A stretch of DNA of 64,000 nt from Clostridium sp. AF15-31. GTDB lineage: Bacteria > Bacillota > Clostridia > Lachnospirales > Lachnospiraceae. The DNA lies in assembly GCF_003461625.1 (NCBI RefSeq), contig NZ_QTXL01000006.1, positions 1 through 64,000 of the forward strand, given 5' to 3'. The position numbers and the translations under genes were made by a program. The notes below the pieces were generated by a model. The model was given only the letters and a program-made list of their open reading frames with translations, did no database searches and had not been told where the DNA came from. Positions 1 through 9,224 of the stretch are shown one piece after another; positions within the stretch are counted from its first letter, which is position 1, and each line of letters starts with the position of its first letter.

Positions 1-1260
1 ATGGTAAAAGAAATTAAAAGAGATTACTATTTAGAACAACTTATAAATCGTGAAGGAAATGGTCTGATTAAAATTGTAACAGGAATAAGAAGATGTGGAA
101 AATCATATTTATTGCGAACGCTGTTTAAAAATCATTTGCTTGAAAATGGAGTGGATGAAAAACACATCATTGAAATGGCGTTTGATTTATTCGATAATAT
201 AGAATATCGAGATCCGAAAATCTTTTACCCTTGGGCAAAGGAACAACTTCAAGATACTGAAAAATACTACTTTCTTTTAGATGAAGTGCAGTTGCTGGAT
301 GAGTTTGTGAGTGTGCTTAACGGTTTAGCGGATAAGAAGAATTGCGATGTGTTTGTAACGGGAAGTAATGCAAAGTTTTTATCCAGAGATATAGCTACTG
401 AATTTGGCGGCAGAGGGGATGAGGTTCATATGTACCCTTTGAGCTTTTCGGAATTTATGAGTTGCTATGATGGAAATAAATATGATGGATGGAACGAATA
501 TATTACTTATGGCGGTATTCCGTTGGTGGTATTAGCTGAAACGGATGAGCAAAAAATGAATCTATTGGATAATCTGTTTCAGGAAACATATATCAGTGAT
601 ATTGTAAAACGAAACAAAATCAGAAACGTTGGAGAAATGGAATCATTGCTTGATGTTTTGGCATCCGCAATTGGCGCGTTGACAAATCCTAACAAACTTC
701 AGAAAACATTTAAAAGCGTAAACAATTCGAAAATTACAGCAACAACGATTACGAAATATATTGAATATTTGGAGGATGCTTTTTTAGTTGAAGAGGCGAG
801 CAGATATGATATTAAGGGAAAGTCTTATATCGGTACGCCAATGAAGTACTATTTTATGGATATGGGACTTAGAAATTCAAGAATTCATTACAGGCAACTG
901 GAAGTGACACATTCTATGGAGAATGTCATTTACAATGAATTAAGAATGAGAGGCTTTCATGTGGATGTTGGTAATCTGACTGTTATTGAAAAGGGGAAGG
1001 ATGCAAAACCGATAAAAAAGCAACTGGAAGTCGATTTTATCTGTAATAAGGGTTCTAAAAAGTATTATATCCAATCAGCGTATATGCTGGAGACGGAAAC
1101 AAAAATGGCACAAGAAATTCGCCCTTTTTTGAAAATAAATGATTCATTTAAGAAGATTGTAATTACATCTAATATACCAAAACCCTTTTATAACGATCAG
1201 GGAATTTTAATCATGAATGTATATGATTTTTTATTGAATGCAGATTCGTTGGAACTATAA
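1..1260 (+). CDS. AAA-type ATPase with C-terminal DUF4143
   Basis: The 419-residue protein has an N-terminal P-loop ATPase domain and a C-terminal DUF4143-type domain. Walker A is GIRRCGKS (residues 28-35) and Walker B is FLLDEVQ (91-97), followed by a TGSN sensor-like motif near 120. The C-terminal part (about 200-380) carries EVDFIC and YYIQSAY, which resemble a degenerate PD-(D/E)XK nuclease core. Members of this family are common in anaerobes; their cellular role is poorly defined and they are often found in accessory regions. The ATG is the first base of the window, so upstream signals cannot be judged. The gene is more AT-rich than most neighbours, as is the next gene, so both may be acquired together. 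Family assignment is firm; function is unknown. Confidence 0.85.
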   Translation: MVKEIKRDYYLEQLINREGNGLIKIVTGIRRCGKSYLLRTLFKNHLLENGVDEKHIIEMAFDLFDNIEYRDPKIFYPWAKEQLQDTEKYYFLLDEVQLLDEFVSVLNGLADKKNCDVFVTGSNAKFLSRDIATEFGGRGDEVHMYPLSFSEFMSCYDGNKYDGWNEYITYGGIPLVVLAETDEQKMNLLDNLFQETYISDIVKRNKIRNVGEMESLLDVLASAIGALTNPNKLQKTFKSVNNSKITATTITKYIEYLEDAFLVEEASRYDIKGKSYIGTPMKYYFMDMGLRNSRIHYRQLEVTHSMENVIYNELRMRGFHVDVGNLTVIEKGKDAKPIKKQLEVDFICNKGSKKYYIQSAYMLETETKMAQEIRPFLKINDSFKKIVITSNIPKPFYNDQGILIMNVYDFLLNADSLEL

Positions 1261-1297
1261 GAAGTAACTGGTAAACAGGAATTTGGAGGGAAAAATT

Positions 1298-1843
1298 ATG
1301 AAACTCGATAATTTTGTTGATATGATGACGGGACACTTTAATAACAAAGAGCAGTTTGATAAGATGAAGACAGAAGGAAAAATATATCCTTATGCAGAAC
1401 ACATTAATACAATCTGTAATGGAAAAATTTTGAACCTTCCTAAAGATTTTAATGGTAAATTTGTTGTTGAAGAAAGCTACTATGAGATAAATGGGAAACG
1501 CAATGTTTCACCACATCTTTTCCTTATTACAGAGAAAGAGGATGAAATTGTATTGTATTCTTATGAAATACCTAAAGGAGAAGATAAGAGTACATTTTCA
1601 TATAGTTCTATGAAAAATGTTGATTACACCGAATTGAAAAAATCCGAAAAGTTTACCCCGGCAATCTACCATGAAAAGGATGGAATCTGGGAAGGAGGCA
1701 GTACAAGCCAGTTCTCTCCGGTAATGACATTTAAGCTTTGGGAAAAGTTTTCTGATAGTTGTCTGGAGGTATCTGAAAGCATGGAAGTTAATGGAAAGAA
1801 AACTTTTGGATATGATGAACCAATTATCTATAAGCGAGTATAA
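1298..1843 (+). CDS. hypothetical protein, 181 aa
   Basis: I do not recognise this 181-residue protein. I chose ATG 1298 because GGAGG at 1286-1290 lies correctly before it; a TTG at 1283 would overlap that site. It has no signal peptide or membrane segment, is rich in Lys, Glu and aromatic residues, and has alternating short beta-like stretches (for example GKFVVEESYYEI and SPHLFLIT), which suggests a soluble beta-rich fold. It starts 38 bases after the ATPase gene and is probably co-transcribed with it. The following carboxypeptidase starts 57 bases downstream behind its own ribosome site. No function is proposed. Confidence 0.7.
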   Translation: MKLDNFVDMMTGHFNNKEQFDKMKTEGKIYPYAEHINTICNGKILNLPKDFNGKFVVEESYYEINGKRNVSPHLFLITEKEDEIVLYSYEIPKGEDKSTFSYSSMKNVDYTELKKSEKFTPAIYHEKDGIWEGGSTSQFSPVMTFKLWEKFSDSCLEVSESMEVNGKKTFGYDEPIIYKRV

Positions 1844-1900
1844 TCCAAGAATGGAATATTGCGATAAATTCCTGTTCGTTGGGCTAAAAGGAGGAGAAAA

Positions 1901-2950
1901 ATGAGATATCCGAAATTTTTAGAAAAAGGTGGAACGATTGGCTTTGTTGCGCCATCTTTTGGTTGTAATATAGAACCATATCGGACAGCATTTGGTCATG
2001 CACTTGATACATTCCATGCTAAGGGCTATCAGACGGAGCTTGGTCCAAATTGCTATGAAGGCTGTGGCATTGGTATCAGTAATACGCCGGAGAAATGCGG
2101 TCAGGAGATTAATGAAATGTACACATCAAAGAAAAATGATGTTCTGATATCCTGCGGCGGTGGAGAGCTGATGTGTGAGACTCTTGATCATATTGATTTT
2201 GAACGCTTAAAGAAAGCAGATCCGAAATGGTTTGTGGGATATTCGGATAATACGAATCTGACTTATCTGCTGACAACGATCTGTGATACAGCTTCTGTTT
2301 ATGGCCCATGTGCGGCAGCGTTTGGCATGGAGCCGTGGCATGCATCGATAGAAGATACATTTGCACTGCTTTGCGGTGAGAAGAAAAGCCTGCAGGGATA
2401 TCGTGGATATGAGAAGGAATCCCTAAAGGATGAAGAACATCCGCTTACACCGTATAATATCACTGAACAGAAAGAACTTCATCTGTATGAAACGGATGCG
2501 ACGCATGGATCGATTGCTGTCGATGAAGTATTCATGGCAGGCAGACTGATCGGTGGCTGCATGGACTGTCTGGTGAATCTGCTTGGAACGAAATTTGATA
2601 AAACAACGGATTTTCTGGAACGCTATAAAGAGGATGGATTCATTTGGTTCTTAGAAGCCTGTGATCTGAATGTGATGGCGATCCGCCGTGCTATGTGGCA
2701 GATGGAGCATGCGGGATGGTTCCGATATGTGAAGGGCTTTCTGATCGGACGCCCGCTGGTGTATGGACAGGAGATGATGGGGCTTGACCAGTATCATGCG
2801 GTACTGGACATTATCGCCCACCACAATGTGCCGGTTATCATGGATGCCGACCTTGGTCATATCGCACCGATGCTGCCACTGATCTGCGGCAGCTATGCGA
2901 ACATCACCGCTACCGGAAACAACCTTGTGGTTGACATGAAGTTGAAGTAG
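1901..2950 (+). CDS. LD-carboxypeptidase, peptidase family S66 (LdcA/MccF-like)
   Basis: Serine peptidase of family S66, whose members cut L,D-peptide bonds in peptidoglycan tetrapeptides (LdcA) or detoxify peptide-nucleotide antibiotics (MccF). The triad can be read: Ser115 in GYSDNT, Glu252 in WFLEACD and His320 in DLGHIAPMLPL. The start GTIGFVAPSFG is typical of the family. There is no signal peptide, so the enzyme acts in the cytoplasm, fitting peptidoglycan recycling. Length (349 aa) is slightly above LdcA and near MccF. GGAGG stands 7-8 bases before the ATG. It follows the unknown gene by 57 bases and ends at a weak terminator. LdcA versus MccF cannot be decided from sequence alone. Confidence 0.88.
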   Translation: MRYPKFLEKGGTIGFVAPSFGCNIEPYRTAFGHALDTFHAKGYQTELGPNCYEGCGIGISNTPEKCGQEINEMYTSKKNDVLISCGGGELMCETLDHIDFERLKKADPKWFVGYSDNTNLTYLLTTICDTASVYGPCAAAFGMEPWHASIEDTFALLCGEKKSLQGYRGYEKESLKDEEHPLTPYNITEQKELHLYETDATHGSIAVDEVFMAGRLIGGCMDCLVNLLGTKFDKTTDFLERYKEDGFIWFLEACDLNVMAIRRAMWQMEHAGWFRYVKGFLIGRPLVYGQEMMGLDQYHAVLDIIAHHNVPVIMDADLGHIAPMLPLICGSYANITATGNNLVVDMKLK

Positions 2951-2954
2951 AATA

Positions 2955-2977
2955 TTCCCATTCGGGGAAGTGTTTTT
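2955..2977 (+). terminator. weak terminator after the LD-carboxypeptidase gene
   Basis: TTCCC-ATTC-GGGGAA forms a short stem just after the stop codon, followed by GTGTTTTTG. The stem is only about five pairs, so termination may be partial. The rest of 2978-3142 shows no gene. Confidence 0.45.
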
Positions 2978-3142
2978 GTGGATAAGAATATCTTTTAAGC
3001 GCATGACAGCCCATCGTTTAAGAATCGATAGTGCAGTCGACTGAGTTTCCTATGATTTTGTGCCATGTCGTCGTCGCAGATGATTTTATTGCGGCAGAGA
3101 CATGTGTATATAATCATATTGTCTCTTATGATGTTACAAAAC

Positions 3143-3337
3143 GGCTGGATAGGTTATACTCTGGCACTAACAAAACAATAGCATAGATTTCGTTATATAA
3201 TGCATATTGCCAGCGAATGCGGGTGCATGTCTGAGCCCGGAGGGCGAGTTTGCACAGGAGCATGAGCGGATAAGGCATATGCATGGAATAGAAATCTATG
3301 CTAGTTTTTTATGTGTCAGAGTATAAGCAATCCAGCC
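3143..3337. repeat. long intergenic hairpin element E1 (class A)
   Basis: About 65 bases from 3143 (GGCTGGATAG...) are complementary, with few mismatches, to the run ending at 3337 (...CAATCCAGCC). The tip (3212-3273) holds a conserved core: AGCGAATGCGG, a five-pair stem GTGCA/TGCAC, a GCCC-GGA-GGGC hairpin, then GAGCATGAGCGGATAAG. Midway up the arms lie ATTTCG (left, 3187-3192) and GAATAGAAAT (right, about 3286). The same core and bulges appear at 46702-46986 and partly at 53021-53332 with different arm sequences. It sits between two convergent genes, 16 bases from the 3' end of the Rrf2 gene. No ORF fits the element. Confidence 0.85.
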
Positions 3338-3353
3338 ACTTGGAAAATCAAGG

Positions 3354-3788
3354 CTAAATGCAGTATTCGTCGCCGGCTTCAGGTCGGCTGTTGCAGAGGT
3401 CTGCGATGGTGGTTGTGTCAACAACACTGCAGATCGCACTGTAAAGCCGCTTCCACAGATTGTAAGTGGAGCAGATGGATTTACGCTCACATTCAGGCGC
3501 ATCCTCTTCGACACAGGCAACAGGGGCAAGCGTTCCTTCTGTCAGACGAAGAACTGCACCGACTGTAATGTCTTCCGGTGCTTTTCGTAACAGGTAGCCA
3601 CCCTGTGGACCACGGACGCTTCGGACAAGTCCGCCGGAATTTAATATAGAAATGATCTGTTCCAGATATTTATCAGAGATATCCTCGTTTTTTGCTACAT
3701 CCTTTATGCTGACCGGCTTACCATTAGAGTTGGCTGCTATATAGATCATAAGCCGTAATGCATATCTTCCTTTTGTTGATATTTTCAA
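3354..3788 (-). CDS. Rrf2-family regulator, CymR/IscR-like
   Basis: Winged-helix repressor of the Rrf2 family (144 aa). I place the start at a TTG (3788) giving LKISTKGRYALR, because GGAGGT lies 8 bases upstream at 3802-3797 and family members begin exactly there. The helix-turn-helix spans about residues 26-50 and the wing GPQGGY follows. A C-x7-C-x5-C set (CVEEDAPECERKSIC) resembles the iron-sulfur ligands of IscR-type members. A palindromic operator block lies about 90 bases upstream (3876-3911) and an almost identical block precedes metY, so control of cysteine/methionine synthesis (as by CymR in Bacillus) plus self-control is likely. CymR senses sulfur through CysK, whose gene is nearby. 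Exact ligand is inference. Confidence 0.82.
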   Translation of the reverse strand: MKISTKGRYALRLMIYIAANSNGKPVSIKDVAKNEDISDKYLEQIISILNSGGLVRSVRGPQGGYLLRKAPEDITVGAVLRLTEGTLAPVACVEEDAPECERKSICSTYNLWKRLYSAICSVVDTTTIADLCNSRPEAGDEYCI

Positions 3789-3875
3789 TGTAATACACCT
3801 CCAAATTACACGATCATAATTCATACTAATTTTCTATGAATTGATTATACACCAGTTTAAAAGAAAAAGCTACAG

Positions 3876-3911
3876 AAATATTTCTATTTTCCTATTGATA
3901 AAGTAGGAATA
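3876..3911. promoter_or_regulatory. probable Rrf2/CymR operator upstream of its own regulator gene
   Basis: The palindrome CCTATTGATAAAGTAGG (3891-3907), with its AT-rich left flank, forms a 36-bp block that matches 6538-6573 before metY at 34 of 36 positions. On the plus strand TTGATA could serve as a -35, but the expected -10 (TAAGAA) is poor; on the minus strand TATAAT at 3849-3844 can drive the regulator gene with this block upstream. Confidence 0.7.
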
Positions 3912-4282
3912 TGAAAGTAAGAAATAAAAATTGAGTTTTCATCAATAATTTGGTATATTGATTTTGTAAAAGGTGGTATATGGGGAATTGGTACTGACTG
4001 TTTCTATAAGAAATAGGATAGGATATAGTCAGACCAAACGACAATATAACGAGGGTATGGCAATCTGACAATTTATTGTCAATGAGCACGTTTTTCAATG
4101 GGGTATTAGGAAGATCGTTCAGGATACAGGCAATAGAATACTGCCGTCATCTCGATATTGACGTTTCACATCCAACCGGTCAAGGTCTTCGACCGGATTC
4201 AATCCATTCTTTTCTCTCGGTGTGTCCGCTGCCGTAGGGAAGCATAAGCGGATAATATAAAAACGATATGGAGGAATAAGGA
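3912..4282. other. intergenic region with no clear gene
   Basis: AT-rich leader before the surface-protein gene. It contains a palindrome CCGGTC/GACCGG (4176-4196) and, at 4239-4255, GAAGCATAAGCGGATAA, which resembles the end of the class A hairpin core and may be a decayed copy. On the minus strand a stop-free stretch ending at 4119 reads NGLNPVEDLDRLDVKRQYR and onward; it has no convincing start and may be a gene remnant. Confidence 0.4.
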
Positions 4283-6427
4283 ATGAAGAAAAAATTTCTA
4301 AGCCTTCTGTTAGTGTTGTGCTTTGTTATGGCATTTGGTTCAATAACAGCACTGGCAGCAGAGGGACAAACAACAGACATATGGGATGGTACAGCAGATA
4401 CAAGCTGGTACACGGGTCATGAGACAGAGAGTGAGTACCATATAACGACGGCAGAACAGCTTGCCGGACTTGCGCAGCTTATTAACACAGGTACTATAAC
4501 CTTTGAGGGAAAGACTGTTTATTTGGATAATGATCTTGATCTGGATAAACGTGAATGGATATCCATTGGCAAAGGTAAAGGTGGAAATCAGGCAGCATAT
4601 AGTTTTTGTGGTATATTTGACGGACAGGGACATGTAATTTCTAATTTGTATTCCCGTGATTCGCTAATGCCAAAAACGAATGTGGGGGATGATAAGGAAA
4701 ATTGTTATAGACAGGGCTTATTTGGAAATGTCTATGATGGTGAGGTCAAGAATCTTGGTATTGAAAATGCTGATATTATAGTTGATCTCAATGATGCATC
4801 TACATATGGAAAAGGTATATTAGTAGACTGGCTTTGTAATTCCAAAATTACAAATTGCTGGACATCCGGTTCTATTTCGGGTGGGGCATATCTGGAGCAT
4901 TATGTTGGAGGAATTGCAGGATGTACCTTGAGAAATAGTACTCTTGCAGGATGTTATTCGACTGCAACTATTACAGGAAATTATAAGGGGACTTATTATG
5001 AAGAAGAAAATGAAAATGTAATGACGTATTTTGACTGCCTGGGTGGTATTGCAGGGGGAATGCTAGATGGAAGCCTTACAGTCGAAGATTGTTGGTTTTC
5101 TGGAAAAATCAATGTTAATTCTGTACAGGCAACGGTTGGTGGAATAGTTGGATATTCAGACAATGCAAGTGTTACTAATTGTATGGTAACTTCTGCAGAC
5201 CTTGCTGCAGATAAAGGTGGTAATACTTGCTGGGTTGTCTATAGTGGACTTAGTCTTGGTACGGCAGAAAACAATTACTGGCCGGCAGATGACCGGTATC
5301 AGGCAACGCTTCTTAAAGAGCAGGATGGAACTGCTGTGTCAGATTTCACATCTGCGGATGTGCTTTCCGGACTTCAGGCAAAGCAGGGAGCAGGCATTGA
5401 ATGGGTAGCAGGAATCGATCATCCTACATTTGCATGGGATGACAGAAATATTCCGGCAGATTATACAGCAGTTGATGCGGCTATTGCAAAAGCGGACAAG
5501 ATAGATGGAACACTGTATTCTAATTATGAAGATGTAAAGGCTGCCATTAATGCTGTTGACCGTAAAAAGAGCAAGTATGAGCAGAAGATAGTAGATGCAA
5601 TGGCAAAATCTATTGAGGATGCTGTTGCAGGTCTGAAAGAGAAAGACAACGGTAAAGACAACAATAAAGATAATAATACCCCGGTTACCCCACAGATAAA
5701 GACATATACAGTAACATTTAAAGCAGCAGGTGGAAGCGCAGTTAAGGCGCAGAAGGTAGAAGAAGGTAAGTCAGTAAGTAAGCCGAAAAATCCAACAAGA
5801 AAAGGTTATAAATTTGCAGGCTGGTATACAGGAAAAACTGCATATAAGTTTGATACTCCGGTTAAGAAAAATCTGACTCTGACAGCAAAATGGACTAAAA
5901 TCAAGGTGAAGAAGATCAAGATCGCAGGAATGTCCAAGCAGATTGCAGCAGGTAAGAAGATTAAGCTGAAAGTAACCGTAACTCCAAAGACTGCAGCAAA
6001 TCGTACAGTAAAATGGAAGAGCAGCAATAAGAAATATGCAACTGTAAATTCCAAGGGTGTTGTAACTGTAAAGAAAGCAGGAATAGGCAAGAAGGTAACG
6101 ATAACAGCAACCGCAAAGGATGGAAGCGGAAAGAAAGCAACCTATCGTATAAAGATCATGAAGAAAGCTGTTAAGAAAATTACCTTAAAAGCATCAAAAA
6201 CAAAAGTAACTGCCGGTAAAAAGGTAACAATAAAAGCAACTGTCACTCCTGGAAAGGATGTATACAAAAAGCTGACATATAAGAGCAGTAACAAGAAGTA
6301 TGCAACTGTAAATTCCAAGGGTGTTGTTACTACCAAGAAAGCAGGAAAAGGGAAGACTGTAAAGATCATAGCAACTGCAACAGATGGAAGCGGTAAGAAA
6401 GCAACTATTAAGATCAAAATTAAATAA
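4283..6427 (+). CDS. secreted cell-surface protein with GLUG-like, Listeria-Bacteroides and two Ig-like (Big2) domains
   Basis: 714-residue exported protein. A signal peptide (MKKKFLSLLLVLCFVMAFGS, cleaved near ALAA) is followed by beta-helix GLUG-like repeats (about 50-340, recurring GGIAG and NCW/GCY motifs), a helical FIVAR-like segment (about 393-455), a Listeria-Bacteroides repeat (YTVTFKAAGG...GYKFAGWYTG, about 472-535) and two tandem Big2 domains (about 537-714) sharing SSNKKYATVNSKGVVT. The Big2 part is very Lys-rich. No LPXTG or other sortase signal is visible, so attachment is probably by binding wall polymer. GGAGG precedes the ATG. Likely role is adhesion or polysaccharide contact; this is inference from architecture. 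A strong terminator follows. Confidence 0.85.
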   Translation: MKKKFLSLLLVLCFVMAFGSITALAAEGQTTDIWDGTADTSWYTGHETESEYHITTAEQLAGLAQLINTGTITFEGKTVYLDNDLDLDKREWISIGKGKGGNQAAYSFCGIFDGQGHVISNLYSRDSLMPKTNVGDDKENCYRQGLFGNVYDGEVKNLGIENADIIVDLNDASTYGKGILVDWLCNSKITNCWTSGSISGGAYLEHYVGGIAGCTLRNSTLAGCYSTATITGNYKGTYYEEENENVMTYFDCLGGIAGGMLDGSLTVEDCWFSGKINVNSVQATVGGIVGYSDNASVTNCMVTSADLAADKGGNTCWVVYSGLSLGTAENNYWPADDRYQATLLKEQDGTAVSDFTSADVLSGLQAKQGAGIEWVAGIDHPTFAWDDRNIPADYTAVDAAIAKADKIDGTLYSNYEDVKAAINAVDRKKSKYEQKIVDAMAKSIEDAVAGLKEKDNGKDNNKDNNTPVTPQIKTYTVTFKAAGGSAVKAQKVEEGKSVSKPKNPTRKGYKFAGWYTGKTAYKFDTPVKKNLTLTAKWTKIKVKKIKIAGMSKQIAAGKKIKLKVTVTPKTAANRTVKWKSSNKKYATVNSKGVVTVKKAGIGKKVTITATAKDGSGKKATYRIKIMKKAVKKITLKASKTKVTAGKKVTIKATVTPGKDVYKKLTYKSSNKKYATVNSKGVVTTKKAGKGKTVKIIATATDGSGKKATIKIKIK

Positions 6428-6482
6428 TGCCTAAAGCAGTTGTATGTAACAAATAAATATAAACCGATAAGCTAAAATAAAG

Positions 6483-6525
6483 GATGCTGAACCACGGGAT
6501 AAAGCCTGTGGTTTGGCATCTTTTT
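6483..6525 (+). terminator. rho-independent terminator after surface protein
   Basis: GATGCTGAACCAC pairs with GTGGTTTGGCATC around a GGGATAAAGCCT loop and is followed at once by TTTTT. Confidence 0.88.
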
Positions 6526-6537
6526 CCATTTTCTGAA

Positions 6538-6585
6538 AAATATTTCTATTATCCTATTGACAAAGTAGGAATAGAGGTGTAATAT
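6538..6585 (+). promoter_or_regulatory. metY promoter overlapped by Rrf2/CymR-type operator
   Basis: TTGACA (6557-6562), a 17-bp spacer and TAATAT (6580-6585) form a near-consensus promoter. The -35 lies inside the palindrome CCTATTGACAAAGTAGG (6553-6569), so a bound repressor would hide it. The block 6538-6573 is a near-identical copy of 3876-3911 upstream of the Rrf2 gene. Confidence 0.82.
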
Positions 6586-6671
6586 ACATGCATAAGTTAA
6601 ATCATAGTTTGTTGATAGGAATAAGCGGAAACGTACATCAGCCGGGAGAAAAGAACAGGAGATTAGAAATT

Positions 6672-7982
6672 ATGGCAAAGAAATCATACAGCGAAAGAAA
6701 TTTAAAATTTGAAACATTACAGTTACACGTAGGACAGGAAACACCGGATCCTGTAACAGATGCAAGAGCAGTTCCGATCTATCTTACATCATCATATGTA
6801 TTCCATAACAGCCAGCATGCGGCAGACAGATTTGGCCTCAGAGATGCAGGTAACATTTACGGAAGACTTACAAATCCTACAGAAGACATTTTCGAAAAGA
6901 GAATCGCAGCATTAGAGGGTGGCGTAGCAGCACTTGCAGTTGGTTCGGGAGCAGCAGCTCTGACATATGCACTTCAGGCAGTTGCACATAAGGGTGACCA
7001 CATCGTAGCAGCAAAGAACATCTACGGTGGAACATATAACCTTCTTGCACATACACTTCCGGATTTTGGAATCGAGACAACATTCGTTGATCCATTTGAC
7101 TATGATGCAATCGAAGCTGCTATTCAGGACAATACAACCGGTATCGAGATCGAGACACTCGGAAATCCTAACTCAGAGGTTGTAGATATCGAGAGAATCG
7201 CAAAGATCGCACATGCACATAACATTCCATTGATCGTAGATAATACATTTGCAACACCTTATCTCGTTCGCCCGATCGAGTACGGCGCAGATATTGTTGT
7301 GCATTCCGCTACCAAGTTCATCGGTGGACACGGAACAACGATCGGTGGTGTCATCATCGACAGTGGTAACTTCGACTGGACATCCAGTGACAAATACCCA
7401 TGGTTAACAGAGCCGAATGTATCTTACCATGGAGTAAGCTTTGCAAAGGATACAGCACCTGCTGCATTTGTTACTTACATCAGAGCGATCCTGTTAAGAG
7501 ATATGGGCGCAACTATCTCACCGGTACATTCATTCATCTTCCTTCAGGGACTTGAGACGTTATCCTTACGTGTAGAACGTCATGTTGAAAATGCACTTAA
7601 GGTTGTACAGTATCTGAAAGATCAGCCACTGGTTGAGAAGGTAAATCATCCATCTATCTCAGAGGATCCTGAACAGCAGGCATTATATAAGAAATATTTC
7701 CCAAATGGAGGCGGATCAATCTTTACATTTGAGATCAAGGGCGGAGCAAAAGAAGCACAGGCATTTATCGATCAGCTTGAGTTATTCTCACTCCTTGCAA
7801 ATGTTGCAGATGTAAAATCCCTTGCTATCCATCCGGCATCAACCACTCATTCAGAGTGCAACGAGGCTGAGCTATTAGATCAGGGTATCAAGCCGAATAC
7901 AATTCGTCTGTCCATCGGAACAGAGAACATCGACGATATTATCGAAGATCTGGATGAAGCATTTAAGGCAATCGCAGAATAA
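6672..7982 (+). CDS. metY: O-acetylhomoserine sulfhydrylase
   Basis: PLP enzyme of the Cys/Met metabolism family that makes homocysteine from O-acetylhomoserine and sulfide (436 aa, normal length). Lys215 in HSATKFIGGHG is the Schiff-base lysine; YGRLTNPT (63-70) and GNPNSEVVDIE are further signatures. I use ATG 6672 (MAKKSYSERN), with AGGAG at 6657-6661; an earlier in-frame ATG at 6588 overlaps the promoter region and would add a non-homologous tail. The promoter carries the Rrf2 operator, implying repression when cysteine is plentiful. cysK follows 115 bases later, probably in the same transcript. Cytoplasmic. Confidence 0.93.
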   Translation: MAKKSYSERNLKFETLQLHVGQETPDPVTDARAVPIYLTSSYVFHNSQHAADRFGLRDAGNIYGRLTNPTEDIFEKRIAALEGGVAALAVGSGAAALTYALQAVAHKGDHIVAAKNIYGGTYNLLAHTLPDFGIETTFVDPFDYDAIEAAIQDNTTGIEIETLGNPNSEVVDIERIAKIAHAHNIPLIVDNTFATPYLVRPIEYGADIVVHSATKFIGGHGTTIGGVIIDSGNFDWTSSDKYPWLTEPNVSYHGVSFAKDTAPAAFVTYIRAILLRDMGATISPVHSFIFLQGLETLSLRVERHVENALKVVQYLKDQPLVEKVNHPSISEDPEQQALYKKYFPNGGGSIFTFEIKGGAKEAQAFIDQLELFSLLANVADVKSLAIHPASTTHSECNEAELLDQGIKPNTIRLSIGTENIDDIIEDLDEAFKAIAE

Positions 7983-8097
7983 TCAATAATAAAAACAGTA
8001 GATAATTGGACATAAAAATAATAAAAAATATGGGTGATCGAAGATCATCGGTCACCTGCAAAACGAAAAAATAGAATCAGAATAGGAGATTAAAGTT

Positions 8098-9027
8098 ATG
8101 AGTAAAATTTATAAAGACGCAACAGAGTTAATCGGAAATACACCATTAGTAGAGTTCAATCACATTGAGAAAAAGGAAGGCTTAAATGCAAAGATTCTTG
8201 CAAAGTTAGAGTATTTTAATCCGGCAGGAAGCGTAAAAGATAGAATCGCAAAAGAGATGATCGAAGATGCTGAGAGAAAGGGCACATTAAAGCCGGGCGC
8301 TACGATCATTGAGCCTACATCCGGAAATACAGGTATCGGTCTTGCATCTATCGCTACAGCAAAGGGGTATAAGGCAATCATCGTTATGCCGGAGACCATG
8401 AGCGTTGAAAGAAGAAATATCATTAAAGCATACGGCGCAGAGATCGTTCTGACTGAAGGTGCAAAAGGTATGAAGGGTGCGATCGCAAAGGCAGAGGAGC
8501 TCTCTAAGGAGATCCCTGACAGTTTCGTTGCAGGTCAGTTTGTAAATCCGGCAAACCCGGAAGCACACAGAAAGACAACAGGACCGGAGATCTGGAATGA
8601 TACAGATGGAAAGGTTGATATCTTTGTAGCAGGTGTTGGTACAGGCGGAACTGTAACAGGTGTCGGTGAATATCTGAAGCAGCAGAATCCGGATGTTAAG
8701 GTTGTAGCAGTAGAGCCGGCTACATCACCGGTTCTTTCAAAGGGAACTGCAGGAGCACATAAGATTCAGGGTATCGGTGCAGGATTTGTACCGGATACAT
8801 TAAATACAAAAATCTACGATGAGATTATCACAATCGACAATGATGCGGCATTTGAAGGCGGCAAGGAGATCGCAAGTATAGAAGGTATTCTTGTTGGTAT
8901 CTCATCCGGTGCAGCTTTCGTAGCAGCAAAGGAACTTGCAAAGCGTCCTGAAAATGCAGGAAAGACAATCGTAGTTCTCCTTCCGGACAGTGGTGACAGA
9001 TATTACTCAACTCCGCTCTTTGGATAA
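8098..9027 (+). CDS. cysK: cysteine synthase (O-acetylserine sulfhydrylase)
   Basis: PLP enzyme that joins O-acetylserine and sulfide to cysteine (309 aa, full length). Lys47 in [10 protein letters not shown] binds PLP; TSGNTG (74-79) binds the substrate carboxylate and GTGGTVTG holds the phosphate. The last residues (PLFG) are hydrophobic rather than a long tail. In Bacillus, CysK also acts as the partner through which the Rrf2 protein CymR senses sulfur; the nearby CymR-like gene makes the same arrangement plausible here, as inference. AGGAG stands before the ATG. A stem at 8032-8056 (GGTGATCG/CGGTCACC) between metY and cysK may adjust the ratio of the two products. Confidence 0.94.
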   Translation: MSKIYKDATELIGNTPLVEFNHIEKKEGLNAKILAKLEYFNPAGSVKDRIAKEMIEDAERKGTLKPGATIIEPTSGNTGIGLASIATAKGYKAIIVMPETMSVERRNIIKAYGAEIVLTEGAKGMKGAIAKAEELSKEIPDSFVAGQFVNPANPEAHRKTTGPEIWNDTDGKVDIFVAGVGTGGTVTGVGEYLKQQNPDVKVVAVEPATSPVLSKGTAGAHKIQGIGAGFVPDTLNTKIYDEIITIDNDAAFEGGKEIASIEGILVGISSGAAFVAAKELAKRPENAGKTIVVLLPDSGDRYYSTPLFG

Positions 9028-9089
9028 AACCAATAAGATTTACATGTGAATATAATATCCTTTCAAAATAATCATTTATCTCAAAACAG

Positions 9090-9130
9090 ACACGCTTCAC
9101 CATACAGCAATGTGGTGGGGCGTGTTTGTT
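9090..9130 (+). terminator. terminator after cysK
   Basis: ACACGCTTCACCA pairs with TGGTGGGGCGTGT across a short loop, followed by TTGTTGTTG. The T tract is broken, so strength is uncertain. Confidence 0.7.
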
Positions 9131-9224
9131 GTTGTGCCTTTTTGGTTGTCGGTGAGCGTGTGGATATGGTATAGTGTAATTGTGCGGAAAGTAACGGTTT
9201 AGAATAAAGCAGAAAAGAGGCAAT

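Noticed and set aside
6588..6671. Earlier start of MetY at 6588
   Set aside because: It lies directly at the expected transcription start and adds 28 residues unlike the family; ATG 6672 has a ribosome site.
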